In this document: in pieces, positions 1-9,225 of the stretch | Layout: each line of letters opens with the position of its first letter | Position numbering within the stretch: position 1 is the stretch's first letter | NCBI GenBank assembly: GCA_001969505.1 | Contig: LSSK01000034.1 | Span: 1-18,037 of the forward strand | Reading direction: 5' to 3' | Source of the DNA: Zancudomyces culisetae | Taxonomy: Eukaryota; Kickxellomycota; Harpellomycetes; Harpellales; Legeriomycetaceae | DNA length: 18,037 bases | Notes under the pieces: generated by a model | Told to the model about the DNA's origin: nothing | Database searches by the model: none | The model's input: only the letters and a program-made list of their open reading frames with translations | Made by a program: the position numbers and the translations under genes

Positions 1-105
1 CCAACATCGCCAACTGGTCCAACATCGCCAACTGGTCCAACCTCGCCAACTGGTCCAACTTCACCAACTGGTCCAACATCGCCAACTGGTCCAACATCGC
101 CAACT
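1..105. repeat. 18-bp tandem repeat (minisatellite)
   Basis: Five full copies and a 15-bp partial copy of an 18-bp unit (ccaacatcgccaactggt) run from the left edge, with single-base variants at 42, 60 and 63. The period is a multiple of three, so the repeat is frame-preserving and likely coding. The array may extend beyond the window. Confidence 0.9.
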
Positions 106-346
106 TCATCCAGCTCATCCAGCTCAGTATCACTTGGTATTATGCCTCTCCAATTCATGTGAACATAAACCACATTCAAACGCATATCCTTATCATTTTT
201 TTTAACGTTATTCGCAATTCATCGTCAATTAATTTAGAGCTTTTATACTATCTCACCTTATAGCCACTCTAGGCGGTGCTAACCCTTACGATTTTCAATA
301 TTTTAGTTTTTGCGTTTTTATCTTGATTATGTTTTTATCAGGTTAA
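1..346 (+). CDS. 3' end of Pro/Thr/Ser-repeat protein, likely GPI-anchored wall protein (partial, spliced)
   Basis: The reading frame is open from base 1, so the gene begins outside the window. It encodes near-perfect copies of the hexapeptide PTSPTG (18-bp units, 1-105), then seven serines and VSL. Unspliced, it stops at 160-162. A GT at 137 (phase 1) and an AG at 262-263 (phase 1) fit a 127-bp intron. The joined frame reads on through ATLGGANPYDF into a hydrophobic stretch (YFSFCVFILIMFLSG), with a stop at 344-346. Small residues (GGAN) followed by a hydrophobic C-terminus are what a GPI-attachment signal looks like, and mucin-like P/T/S repeats suit a cell-wall or surface protein. Caveats: the donor GTATTA is weak, AT-rich DNA readily encodes hydrophobic runs by chance, and the - strand of 1-159 is also open. 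The strand and the intron are therefore inferences. Confidence 0.45.
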
Positions 347-1810
347 CTCCAAAACAAGAAATACCTTTTCAAAACTGAATTTCTTACAACTTATAAATTG
401 TCAGTATTTAAAATCCCATCAGTATCTTTGTAATTCGCCTTTTTTACTAATTCAAAAACTATACCAAGATTTGTCCTTTATTTTGATTGATACAAAACAT
501 GGAAGATAATTTCCTCAACTGACACAAAAACATTTAACAGGTGATGATGTAAAAAAAAAATTCTGAGTGAACTAATTGTACATTTTAATGTGTTTTTTAG
601 GATCGTTACAGTTACAATTTCTCAAAGTAACTAAAATCCTAGCAATAATTCAAAACAAGTACTCAAAGACCAATCAAACATGCAGTGTTTTTTTTAATAT
701 TCACGACACTTCATGTTTGAACATGCTTTGCATTAATAGACATTTATGGTGTGCCCGAATTACTCCAAGTTATACAGATAAATAGTCAAGTTTGGTATTT
801 GGCTATGGTTATCTTTGTTAAAGTCACAGTATTTATGTGTTATATGCAACACAATATTAGTTGATTAAAAGTGGGTTAAAGATAATTAGCAGAGTATCAA
901 GGTAACCTGCTAAGATGATAATATGACTGTATTCAAGCTAAATTATTATGTTAGCAGATTGATGATATATACAAATATTAGGCATATTCAATTGTAAAAT
1001 CTATAGCTGGGGTTAAAATCTCATAAGTAAACACGTGATATTCAAAAAACCAGTTGGAAATAATATATGGTGCATAAATTCATTTTGACTTTTTTTGTGT
1101 TCTTTTGTGCCTGCAAGGCTGAGTTCTAGAATATTTTTAATGAAATGAAAGCTCTAACACTTATCAGAAAGACAAGCTGACTAATATAACTGGTTGGAAT
1201 AGATACGAGGAAGATTTTGATAAAACATGTATAGCAAAATGAAATTATGCTTTTGCCACTGGTAACAAAATCACCACCTGTTTTTTTGTTTTTCTAATGC
1301 CATCATGAATTCCGCTGTGAGTAGTACATAAAACAGCAAGAATAAATTATGGGTAGCAGTTATCTAACCAATCATACATTCTTCACCTGGTGAAACTATT
1401 CTGTCATGCTTCGACCCAAGTCTAATGATGCCAGTGCAAGGCTGGAAAGTTGATTAATTTCAAAAAAAAAAAAGTTGATATATGTAGTCGCAAACCACGA
1501 TTAGTGACTTCTAAACCATGTTGCCTGAGACCTTTATGAATGGCAAGTATACTGGTCTGCGAGATAGCTATATGGGAGCTCGGAGCCGCCTTCACGTAGT
1601 TCCAACAATATTGTACATGCAACTAGCCCAACTAATCTTATTAATCTAAACTAAACAAATTGTTTAACTTCAATAAGAAAACGTGTAGCCATAAACACCC
1701 ATAATTCGATCTAGCCTCGCAGTTTTGCTGGGCTCTCAATACTGTGGCATTTTCCAGCTGGTGGTCACACGCTTCCACATGGGCTTTTTTACAACACTTT
1801 TTATAGCTCT

Positions 1811-1841
1811 GGTCAGAACCTGTGGTCAAACTAGTCTGACC
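1811..1841. repeat. Palindrome with three GGTCA half-sites
   Basis: Bases 1824-1841 form an 18-bp inverted repeat with a single mismatched pair (ggtcaaactagtctgacc). An additional direct half-site ggtcag lies at 1811-1816. Together they give three GGTCA(A/G) elements within 31 bp of intergenic DNA. This resembles a binding site for a dimeric regulator, but no protein or target is implied by the sequence. Confidence 0.4.
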
Positions 1842-2444
1842 TATCTTTTTGTAATCCCTACAAATATGTGCATTTAGCTTTTCTAGATGCGCTCACATGA
1901 TTTCAAGCATATTTCCTTTTGTAGAGTTACACTAATAAGCAAACCAAATTAATTAAAAATGACAAATCCAAAAGAGGAAAGTCGGGCAAGTACTTCAACC
2001 GCTCACCCGGCACCAATTAATCAGTGATAACAAAGCAGCGTTTCATTTTGACCTTAACAATGTAGCTGATTTTGTAAATCTTGGGCGAGGTTTTTCTTTT
2101 TGTTGACGCTTTGGTATTACAATTGATGAAACTGGGTCAGTCACATTTTTCTAGTCTAGATTTTCGTGAATTATTATCCATTAACTATGCTTCAAACTAA
2201 TATTTATTATTTTTGGTTGATTTAGCTCAAATCGCATTTAGTTTATGTAATACTATTCCCAATAAACAACAAATAAAAAAATCCATTAGAAATTTATCGG
2301 TGTATACTTTTTATTTCCTAAAGTGAAGTTTTCTGTAAAGGCCAAAGACTAGTTTGAATTTATTTTCCAAATTTTGGTCGGTTTTGACACTGGGAAAATC
2401 TATTAATTATTAACACATTCAAAACAAAATTGTAAAACCTCTGT

Positions 2445-2499
2445 TATAAAAGGAGGAGGGGGAAAACGTAAAACACCAGTATTTATGCTAGTATAAATA
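2445..2499 (+). promoter_or_regulatory. TATA region upstream of the 689-aa regulator
   Basis: TATAAAAG at 2445-2452 and TATAAATA at 2492-2499 lie about 205 and 155 bp upstream of the ATG at 2651. The second is half of an inverted repeat, TATTTAT and ATAAATA separated by six bases (2480-2499). A purine stretch (ggaggagggggaaaa) lies between the two TATA elements. Start-site assignment is not possible from sequence. Confidence 0.4.
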
Positions 2500-2650
2500 A
2501 TTCTAATAGGCGATAAAACTCTAATAGAGGCGTTCATCCATATTTAAACGGGTCCTTCTGACGATTGACTACGAGAGCAAAGCCAGTTCACTTGAATCAT
2601 AAGCGGTATAGACCTAGTGTAGCGAAATTCGAATTCAAATATAAGAGAAA

Positions 2651-4720
2651 ATGCTTCAAGAGAAGGGTGGAAAGCTACAAGTGGAAGAGAGGATAGAAAG
2701 AATACAAGAACTGATACAAAGATTGGGATATAGGTATGGAATCGATCTTAGCACAGAGGAAGAAGAAGACTCTCAATTTGATGTGGCGGCCAGCTGTAGA
2801 ATGGTGCCGCGAGCAAAAGTTCAAAGCTTACACGATAAAGAAGAGATATATGGTTCATCTTCATTTAATGACCAGCCTATGACTGACGAGCAGGAGGAAA
2901 TGATATTCGATGTGCCAGGGTTTGGCGATATTGAATTAATGGTGTGGAAATTGGCACATTCTGCTCAGCTCTGTGTACTTCCATTGCGGATTCCTGAATT
3001 GTTGGGGAAAATTAAAAATAGAACCGTATCTAGATGCCTGTTTTACTCAATCTTGGCTGCTGGATCTCGATTTCTGGAGGTTGGAACATTCAGAAATACC
3101 AAGCCCTGCTTCAGAGGAGCTTCATTCGCAGCAAAGGCACTTTCGCTGTTAAAAATTACTTATGCAGAGGTTGACTTGGATTACGTTTGGTCATGTATTT
3201 TAGTGGGTGTGTTCAGCCTAGATAAAGGGGATTTTGCTACATACGACGCGATGATTACCCTTGCAATAAATTCAGCAAAGTCACTACGGTTATACGACTT
3301 GGAAAATTCGATCGATAGTATCAAAAAAAAGTATGGAGTAGAGGGGTACAAGGTAGAAGTTGAGCGGATGAGAAGGGTATGGTGGATGTGTTACATGTAC
3401 GACAGACACCGGTCCGCTATAATATCAGTTCCAGCATCAACGACAAAAAATGGATTTAAGGTGAACCTTCCAAGCTCTGATTGGTGGTGGAGATACGGAG
3501 GTGATTGTGCAGGTTGTAGCAACAAAGTTCATAGACTTAACACTTTTGTTAAAACTATGGAATCAGTAGAAATATCAAGCCAGTCCATACTTGCAGATAT
3601 CATTTTGTTGGACTGTAGTACAAATGACGTATTCAAGGGATACAATACTCTAGACAGTTGCTATAAACATGATAGCCAATCTGTACAAGTGAGTATAGAA
3701 CTTTTTTCGGCGTCTATAAGAAAGATTTTGGATAGAATTGAGTCAAAATTCTTAACAATGGAGGTAGTGGCAAAGAAAGTTGAAGAAGACTACAGAGTTG
3801 TTGGAGAGCTGATAGCTATAGAAAAAAACTGCTATAAATTTGTAACAGAAATGATGTACAATTCATCCTTAATTGTTATGTGCGGTAGCTATATCTGCTC
3901 AGACAAAGATGGAAGAATAAATCCAGAGAATGTACTCATGGCAAAGTCAAAGTGTCTCGATGCTTGTTTCAGGCAAGTAAACGTTGTGAATGATCATTTA
4001 GCTAATATTCCAGCACACTTTTGGCATCCTGATAGTGGATTTTGGCTACTTCCAGCAACCTGTATATTAGCAAACTGTGTTGATATACCTGACTTTCCCA
4101 ACTTGGATTCTGTAACAACCAACATGCATACTATTGTAGGCATCCTGGGACTTCTCTCAAAATTTTCAATAATTTCGGAGGTGTACTACAAATTTGTGGT
4201 CAAAGCTCTGGAAGTAAAGTACTTTTTTATGACTGCAAATACGGCATACAATGAGCTGAATTTCAATATGGAACTAATAGGTGTGACAAAGCAGGACATT
4301 CATCCATGGATTACCTTCAATCTGATTTTTAACACCAAAACATGTCCATGCTTTGTATCAAAATTTAATCTGTTGCTTACTCCCACCTATCTAGGTGCCC
4401 CAAATAATTCCAGTTCATATAAAAGATACATACAATGCGATTGCTCTTCTTCCCCTTCCAAAGCCATGGTATCTATAATCAACGTTTTGAACCCAGATTC
4501 GACATTGTTCTTTAACACTGCGTTTAAATTTGTTCAGCCCGGATCAATTCTCAGAGGTAAGGATAGCGAAGGACTGGCACTCAATATTACCGAAGATCAG
4601 TTGAAGTCTGTTCACTCTAGAGTTTCCGGTTTAGTTTTCAATGCATTAGTGCACATCACAGATAGGGGATTTTATACCTCCAATCTACTTACTGATTTTA
4701 TTGAGGGGGGCGTTTATTGA
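2651..4720 (+). CDS. Fungal-specific transcription factor domain protein, no zinc cluster visible
   Basis: A 689-aa intronless frame. Residues about 95-290 resemble the fungal-specific transcription factor domain (Fungal_trans), the middle region of Zn2Cys6 regulators. Its hallmark is clear at 241-252 (RRVWWMCYMYDR), followed by FKVNLPSSDWWW at 269-280, which matches the usual 'v.LP..D..W' element. Residues 11-26 (VEERIERIQELIQRLG) look like the short coiled coil that normally follows a zinc cluster, and an acidic stretch (EEEED) is at 36-40. The Cys6 finger itself is absent from the frame, and no CxxCx6C coding pattern was found in the upstream 2.3 kb. The protein may therefore regulate without its own DNA-binding domain, or a distant exon was missed. 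The start is the first ATG after the TATA region and gives the longest frame. Residues 300-689 are divergent, with no motif recognised. Confidence 0.75.
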   Translation: MLQEKGGKLQVEERIERIQELIQRLGYRYGIDLSTEEEEDSQFDVAASCRMVPRAKVQSLHDKEEIYGSSSFNDQPMTDEQEEMIFDVPGFGDIELMVWKLAHSAQLCVLPLRIPELLGKIKNRTVSRCLFYSILAAGSRFLEVGTFRNTKPCFRGASFAAKALSLLKITYAEVDLDYVWSCILVGVFSLDKGDFATYDAMITLAINSAKSLRLYDLENSIDSIKKKYGVEGYKVEVERMRRVWWMCYMYDRHRSAIISVPASTTKNGFKVNLPSSDWWWRYGGDCAGCSNKVHRLNTFVKTMESVEISSQSILADIILLDCSTNDVFKGYNTLDSCYKHDSQSVQVSIELFSASIRKILDRIESKFLTMEVVAKKVEEDYRVVGELIAIEKNCYKFVTEMMYNSSLIVMCGSYICSDKDGRINPENVLMAKSKCLDACFRQVNVVNDHLANIPAHFWHPDSGFWLLPATCILANCVDIPDFPNLDSVTTNMHTIVGILGLLSKFSIISEVYYKFVVKALEVKYFFMTANTAYNELNFNMELIGVTKQDIHPWITFNLIFNTKTCPCFVSKFNLLLTPTYLGAPNNSSSYKRYIQCDCSSSPSKAMVSIINVLNPDSTLFFNTAFKFVQPGSILRGKDSEGLALNITEDQLKSVHSRVSGLVFNALVHITDRGFYTSNLLTDFIEGGVY

Positions 4721-6384
4721 TTTGGTACTTAATAATATTATTCTTATTAGTATTGCTATCAACATTATTTCTTATCATGCTAGTGGAGTTTCGAGAGAAA
4801 AAAAGAGAGAGAGTATGTGTGTGTATGTATGTATGTGTTAATGGTGTTTTCCATTTGATAGTTTTATATTTTTTAGCTATTATAAATTTTGCCTTGTATT
4901 GTTGAGGTAATTTTCAAATTACATTATGTTTTAGCTAGATGATTTTATCTCTAAATAAATACTAAATCAAACCAGAGCGCTTATCGATTATGTCTTGAAT
5001 TAAAAAAAATAAAATAATCATGATAAAGCGGCAATAGACTCAGGGTCTCGATTTTGATCTCGACTATGACGTTTCGAAGGTGCTTTTTTACATGATGTAC
5101 CATACGGATAGAGATTGTCGTTACGCACGCATACTTGTGAAATGCCTTAAGAATCACATTCACACCACAATCACAATCACAATCACAATCACAATAATGA
5201 TAATGATAATACTCTGATTGCCCAGAATGGTTGTCTGGCTTTTTTATTTTTTGCGGTTTTTTATGTTGACAAAGTCGACTTTTGTATGTTATTAACGCCG
5301 TTGCATTCCATAGGCATTAGATTTTTGACAAAATTAGCTGCGGGTTGAAGTTGAGTAGAAATGAATAAATACACTTATGATTGATTGTAAAATCAACTGT
5401 TACTAGATACCATTTAGAGAAATACAGTAGCTATCTGATTTTTTAACCCGTCCGCCAAAGTTATTAGTAATATTATAGATTAAAGGATGTTCTGAAATAT
5501 ACACTTTTCTCATTTTGACATCAATTTACGCAAGATCTATGCTATGGTATAATGTTAATGACAAAAATCCTGTATGCCATACTAACCTCATTTAGAGTAA
5601 TTCCATTTGTTCTATAAATTTCTATAAAAACGTGCTTAGTTTGATTCGCTATTATTTGCTTGGATAACATGATAAACACACTAAGTTTATGAAAAATAGC
5701 ATTAACATACATCCGCATGTTTTTTGTTCATTTTTTTTTTTCTTGAAGAAATGAAATCTGTATTTTTGTTGGTTTGAAAAAGTAAAAATTATACAATATT
5801 AGGTAATAAAAAACCTTTAGACAACTGGTTAAGTTGATGAAATGAATCATTTTTTTTTTAGCGCGTTGAATTTTTATATATTAGTAAAATAACTAGTGAA
5901 AAAGAAAGTAGCAATATTAAAGAAAGTAGAGTATATAGCAAAAATCGACAGAATTAACAATATACTTTTAGGTCCCACTTTTTTAACACGAAAAGAACCT
6001 GTTCCGGTAGATATATGTGGAATATTTAATTAGAAATCTATAAGCGAAATCAAGAGATAAATCACTACAACTAAAGTATAAAATCTGAAAATTGTCAGAT
6101 TGTAACTATTAGAACAAAGTATCAACAATTTAAAGTATACGGCAAAAAAAATAAATAAATAAATATATTATAATCATTACAATAACTTTTGAAGTTTGTG
6201 CTAAATATAAATTAATCAACAAATTTCAACATAATAATCGACAACTTAATCGAAAATACCATTGTTGAAAAAGAGAACGCGTTCGAAAAAGTATATTATT
6301 ATGCATTTCGAGTGTCTATTGTAAAGGGAAGAAAAAAAAGTAAATATAGGAATTTAAATATCCCTAGAGTGAAAATAAATAGAA
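4721..6384. other. 1.66-kb intergenic region with microsatellites
   Basis: 3' flank of the regulator and long 5' flank of the bHLH gene. It holds a GA/GTAT simple repeat (about 4805-4838), a possible polyadenylation signal (aataaa, 4954-4959), a hexanucleotide array (5165-5210), and several T-runs. Frames at 4717-4905 (TTG start, low complexity) and 4981-5163 (- strand) show no coding character. The last 500 bp before 6385 are extremely A-rich and may be leader and promoter of the bHLH gene. Confidence 0.6.
5165..5210. repeat. Hexanucleotide microsatellite
   Basis: About five copies of (acaatc) run from 5165 to 5195 and change into three copies of (taatga) up to about 5210. It is intergenic. 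A short imperfect hairpin and T-runs follow at 5222-5256. Confidence 0.85.
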
Positions 6385-9225
6385 ATGGAACATAGAAATA
6401 ATATTGTCAAGGAAAATCATAACGCACTCAACGATTTTACGGCTGAGGAGCGGGATGAAATAGTGCGGTTTCTGACTCCTATCTTAAAACCAGAGCTTAA
6501 TAGTATATATAATATAAGTAATACCACCGGCGGCGCAGAGTCGATTTCAGGAAGGAATTCTTTTAATGATGTGGAAAAAAACCATGTGTTATTAACACCA
6601 CTAGTATCGCCGATATTGAAACCAACAATTGGTGAGGATATTGTAGCAGCACAGCTTTTAGAGCAGAATATAATCAGTAATGAGCTCGACAGGATTTCAC
6701 GAGCTAATTCCGAGGCAAATATAGAGACAAGCGATAACCCGATATACTTTAATGCACAAACGGGTTTGTATAGTGATGTAACAAAAGTAATAAATCGAAC
6801 TGCCAACAAAAAAGCAGCCGAAATACTAACTAGTTTTAAGTATGCAATTCAGCCATTGCCAGAGATCAACGAAGCTGAAGAAATGGCTGAAACACAAGGT
6901 GCGGAAGCTGTAAAGAAAGTTGTATCAAAAGGCAGGCCAAAGAAAAAGTCAGTAAATGTAGATGGGGGATCAAGATCAAGTTCAAGATCAAGTTCAAGAT
7001 CAAGTTCAGGCTCAGGCTCAGGCTTAGAGCCAGGTTTAAATTCAGGCCTAGGCTTAAACTCAGGTTATTCAGGATTAACAAGGGGAGCTGCAGACCATGG
7101 GCTTGCACCGATTACACCAGCAGTTCTCTTAAATATCAAATCAAGGTCAGGAAAGCGAAGGGTTTCGGACCTTAGTAAAAAAGAAAGGGGTACAACTGTG
7201 GGAGGCGATATTAATAAAATAAATGCAAGAAAAACTCTGGGTAATATGAGGCCTGTTGATACAGTAGGAACGGGTAGCGATGCTGTTTTGCAGCAACAAA
7301 ACAATAATAAAACAAATGGAATAGAGACAAGTGGAATGAACCAGCAAAACATTTTAGAAAGCTGGGTTACACAGTCAGCACCACCAGGCCAATTTATGCA
7401 CTTTATGGCACCACCGCAGCTGCAAATAACTAATTCGGCGTTGCAGGTGAATGATCAAGATATAAACAACTCGCTGTTTTTAAGAATTAACCGTGATCAG
7501 AATTCTTACAACAACGAAAACATATTTTCTTCACATTTCTCTACATTCAACACGAATATGTCAAGTGAAGCGAGCTTAAGCACAAGTACAAGTACAAGTA
7601 CAAGTACAAGTACAAGCTCAAACTCAAACCCAAACTCAAACACAAGTACAAGCAGTACCAAGAAAACCGTTTCAGAAAGACAAGATAATACAAACACACA
7701 TGATACCAATGACCAACTACAGTTTACAAGTGACAGAAACAAAAGACAGAGAACAGAGAATCCACTCTCCATGTCTTCATCCATTAGTCGTTCATCAAAA
7801 TCAGGTGGGGAATCCTTGGATGACCCAAGTTCAGTACTAGGGCACAATTTATGTGCTGAAGACTTGCTGGAAAGCTTAGCGGATAAGCCCACTCTTTCAT
7901 CAGATATCCATTCGAATGGAAAACCCCCAACTGAATTGATGAAGTATAATGAATATCAAAAACCTGAAGCAGCATTTCCAACCCAACAGGCACAAAATGT
8001 CAACAAACATGATTTTCAGGGGAGTATGTTATCAGGTCAACAGTCTGAATATGCCACACTGAGAAAAGAAAATGAGGCAAAAGCGAATCGTGAAAAGATT
8101 TTCGCTTTGCTAGGCGCCACCCCACAACAGAAATTATATAGACCAACTAACTCGGTTAGTCTCTACAATCAAGTTTTAGGTTCCATGAGTGAGTTGCTGA
8201 AGCCAACTCAGTCTTTATCACCAATACTGGTTCCTTCCTTTAATTTACCGAACGCTCTTGACGACACACAACTTTCGTTAAATGTCATGAATTATTCCTC
8301 ATCGAAAAACTCTTATTATTCCGCAGAAGATGGCTTTTTAAAAAAAAACTATAGCCATGGCTCCTCAAGCACAGCTCCTAACTCGTTTTCAGCGACCACA
8401 AACCTCAATAACTCGGCTCCTCTAGTGGGATTAGGAACTTCTGCTATCAACTTTAAGGAAATAGGCAGTGTCAATGTAACACCAAATACATTGCATAATG
8501 CCCTTGAATCATCACACACACAGTTATACCCAGATACCAAACAACCAGGTACACTTGAGCCAACAACGGCTTCCCTTTTGGCCTCTACTCCCTGCCCATC
8601 TCATCTACCTCGGAGTCCTAAACCTGGATCAAAGCTAAACGTTTCAACTTTAATTGGCAAACCCAATTTAAAACCCCGTGTTAAATCAAGTTTCGACTCT
8701 AAATCCAGCTCTATTCATACTGGATCCAAACCTAAAATTAATTCAAACTCGAAAAAAAAACCATCTGCCTCGGATAAAAAGCCGACTCCCTCACCTTATA
8801 CCACTCCCTCATCCTCACCTTCTTCTACTACTTCTCCATTAGCAGCAATCCCCAACGGAATCAACTCAGTCTCTGACATTATTGAAAACTTATCTACAAA
8901 ATCTAATTACCAAAACATTATTGAAGGAAATTCAGATAAGCTTGGTCTTACATATCCTGAAGACCTCCAAATTTCCCTTGAATCTCGTAGAAATATTCAC
9001 AAAGTCGCTGAACAACGCAGAAGGGACATCCAAAGAGATGCTTTGAACAAACTTAAAGCCGTAATTCCTATTGAGAATTTCAAGGAGAGTCGACCAAAGT
9101 CGCTTTCCAAGGTTCACGTATTAAATATCGCTGCTGATTATATTTCTTTACTCAAGTCAATGGTCGAAGAAAAAGACGCTGAGCTCGCCAAATTAAAAGC
9201 TGAATTGTCTAGTCATAAATCCTAA
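6385..9225 (+). CDS. bHLH-leucine zipper transcription factor
   Basis: A 946-aa intronless frame with a C-terminal basic helix-loop-helix. The basic region carries His872, Glu876 and Arg880 (spacing H-x3-E-x3-R), the class B set that in this superfamily reads the E-box CACGTG. Helix 1 is about 878-893, followed by a loop with KSLSK, and helix 2 is about 906-925. Heptad-spaced Ile920, Val927, Leu934 and Leu941 extend helix 2 as a short zipper, so it probably dimerises. An AT-hook-like element (KGRPKKK) is at 182-188. The N-terminal LTPLVSP (70-76) recalls a motif I associate with other fungal bHLH proteins (memory only). Between lie long Ser/Thr/Asn/Gly-rich low-complexity regions, with in-frame DNA repeats at 6966-7024 and 7581-7617. 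It should act in the nucleus. Which ortholog it is (Pho4/NUC-1-like or other) cannot be decided. Several antisense open frames inside it are shadows of biased codons. Confidence 0.85.
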   Translation: MEHRNNIVKENHNALNDFTAEERDEIVRFLTPILKPELNSIYNISNTTGGAESISGRNSFNDVEKNHVLLTPLVSPILKPTIGEDIVAAQLLEQNIISNELDRISRANSEANIETSDNPIYFNAQTGLYSDVTKVINRTANKKAAEILTSFKYAIQPLPEINEAEEMAETQGAEAVKKVVSKGRPKKKSVNVDGGSRSSSRSSSRSSSGSGSGLEPGLNSGLGLNSGYSGLTRGAADHGLAPITPAVLLNIKSRSGKRRVSDLSKKERGTTVGGDINKINARKTLGNMRPVDTVGTGSDAVLQQQNNNKTNGIETSGMNQQNILESWVTQSAPPGQFMHFMAPPQLQITNSALQVNDQDINNSLFLRINRDQNSYNNENIFSSHFSTFNTNMSSEASLSTSTSTSTSTSTSSNSNPNSNTSTSSTKKTVSERQDNTNTHDTNDQLQFTSDRNKRQRTENPLSMSSSISRSSKSGGESLDDPSSVLGHNLCAEDLLESLADKPTLSSDIHSNGKPPTELMKYNEYQKPEAAFPTQQAQNVNKHDFQGSMLSGQQSEYATLRKENEAKANREKIFALLGATPQQKLYRPTNSVSLYNQVLGSMSELLKPTQSLSPILVPSFNLPNALDDTQLSLNVMNYSSSKNSYYSAEDGFLKKNYSHGSSSTAPNSFSATTNLNNSAPLVGLGTSAINFKEIGSVNVTPNTLHNALESSHTQLYPDTKQPGTLEPTTASLLASTPCPSHLPRSPKPGSKLNVSTLIGKPNLKPRVKSSFDSKSSSIHTGSKPKINSNSKKKPSASDKKPTPSPYTTPSSSPSSTTSPLAAIPNGINSVSDIIENLSTKSNYQNIIEGNSDKLGLTYPEDLQISLESRRNIHKVAEQRRRDIQRDALNKLKAVIPIENFKESRPKSLSKVHVLNIAADYISLLKSMVEEKDAELAKLKAELSSHKS
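6966..7024 (+). repeat. Coding 12-bp repeat (Ser-Arg / Ser-Gly)
   Basis: About three copies of agatcaagttca followed by ggctca repeats, encoding (RSSS) and (SG) runs just after the AT-hook-like element of the bHLH protein. Units are multiples of 3, so length changes would keep frame. Confidence 0.8.
7581..7617 (+). repeat. Coding hexanucleotide repeat (Ser-Thr)n
   Basis: Five exact acaagt units followed by a variant acaagc, encoding alternating Thr-Ser in the low-complexity middle of the bHLH protein. Degenerate Asn/Ser codons follow until about 7660. Confidence 0.85.

Larger units (their letters stand above)
347..2650. other. 2.3-kb intergenic region
   Basis: AT-rich DNA with stops in all frames. 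No coding sequence is convincing here. An open frame at 576-785 begins only at TTG and has no coding character. Two short - strand frames (1422-1622 and 1641-1829) lie in slightly less AT-rich DNA but match nothing recognisable. One CACGTG occurs at 1032-1037. A palindrome lies at 1811-1841, and the promoter of the next gene is near 2445-2499. No tRNA was recognised by eye. Confidence 0.6.

Noticed and set aside
576-785. 69-codon open frame, + strand
   Set aside because: It opens with TTG rather than ATG and has no domain, no bias and no neighbours to support it.
1032-1037. CACGTG E-box, also at 17602-17607
   Set aside because: The bHLH factor could bind it, but two 6-mers in 18 kb are near chance, one lies in a coding frame, and neither is in a clear promoter. 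Not evidence of regulation.
347-2650. Search for a zinc-cluster exon upstream of the 689-aa regulator
   Set aside because: No TGY-N6-TGY pattern with basic residues was found on the + strand. The few Cys pairs (for example near 835) lack the rest of the motif.
4717-4905. Hydrophobic 62-codon frame overlapping the end of the 689-aa regulator
   Set aside because: It starts at TTG and runs through a GTAT simple repeat. The hydrophobicity comes from T-rich DNA.
5055-5095. tRNA-like B-box (gtttcgaag) followed by a T-run
   Set aside because: The flanks do not form a T-arm, and no acceptor stem, A-box or anticodon arm could be drawn.
4981-5163. 60-codon - strand frame
   Set aside because: Noise in intergenic DNA. 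No motif and no compositional support.
6417-9117. Multiple antisense frames inside the bHLH gene
   Set aside because: They mirror biased Ser/Thr/Gln codons of the + strand gene. The repetitive Leu runs are complements of its repeats.
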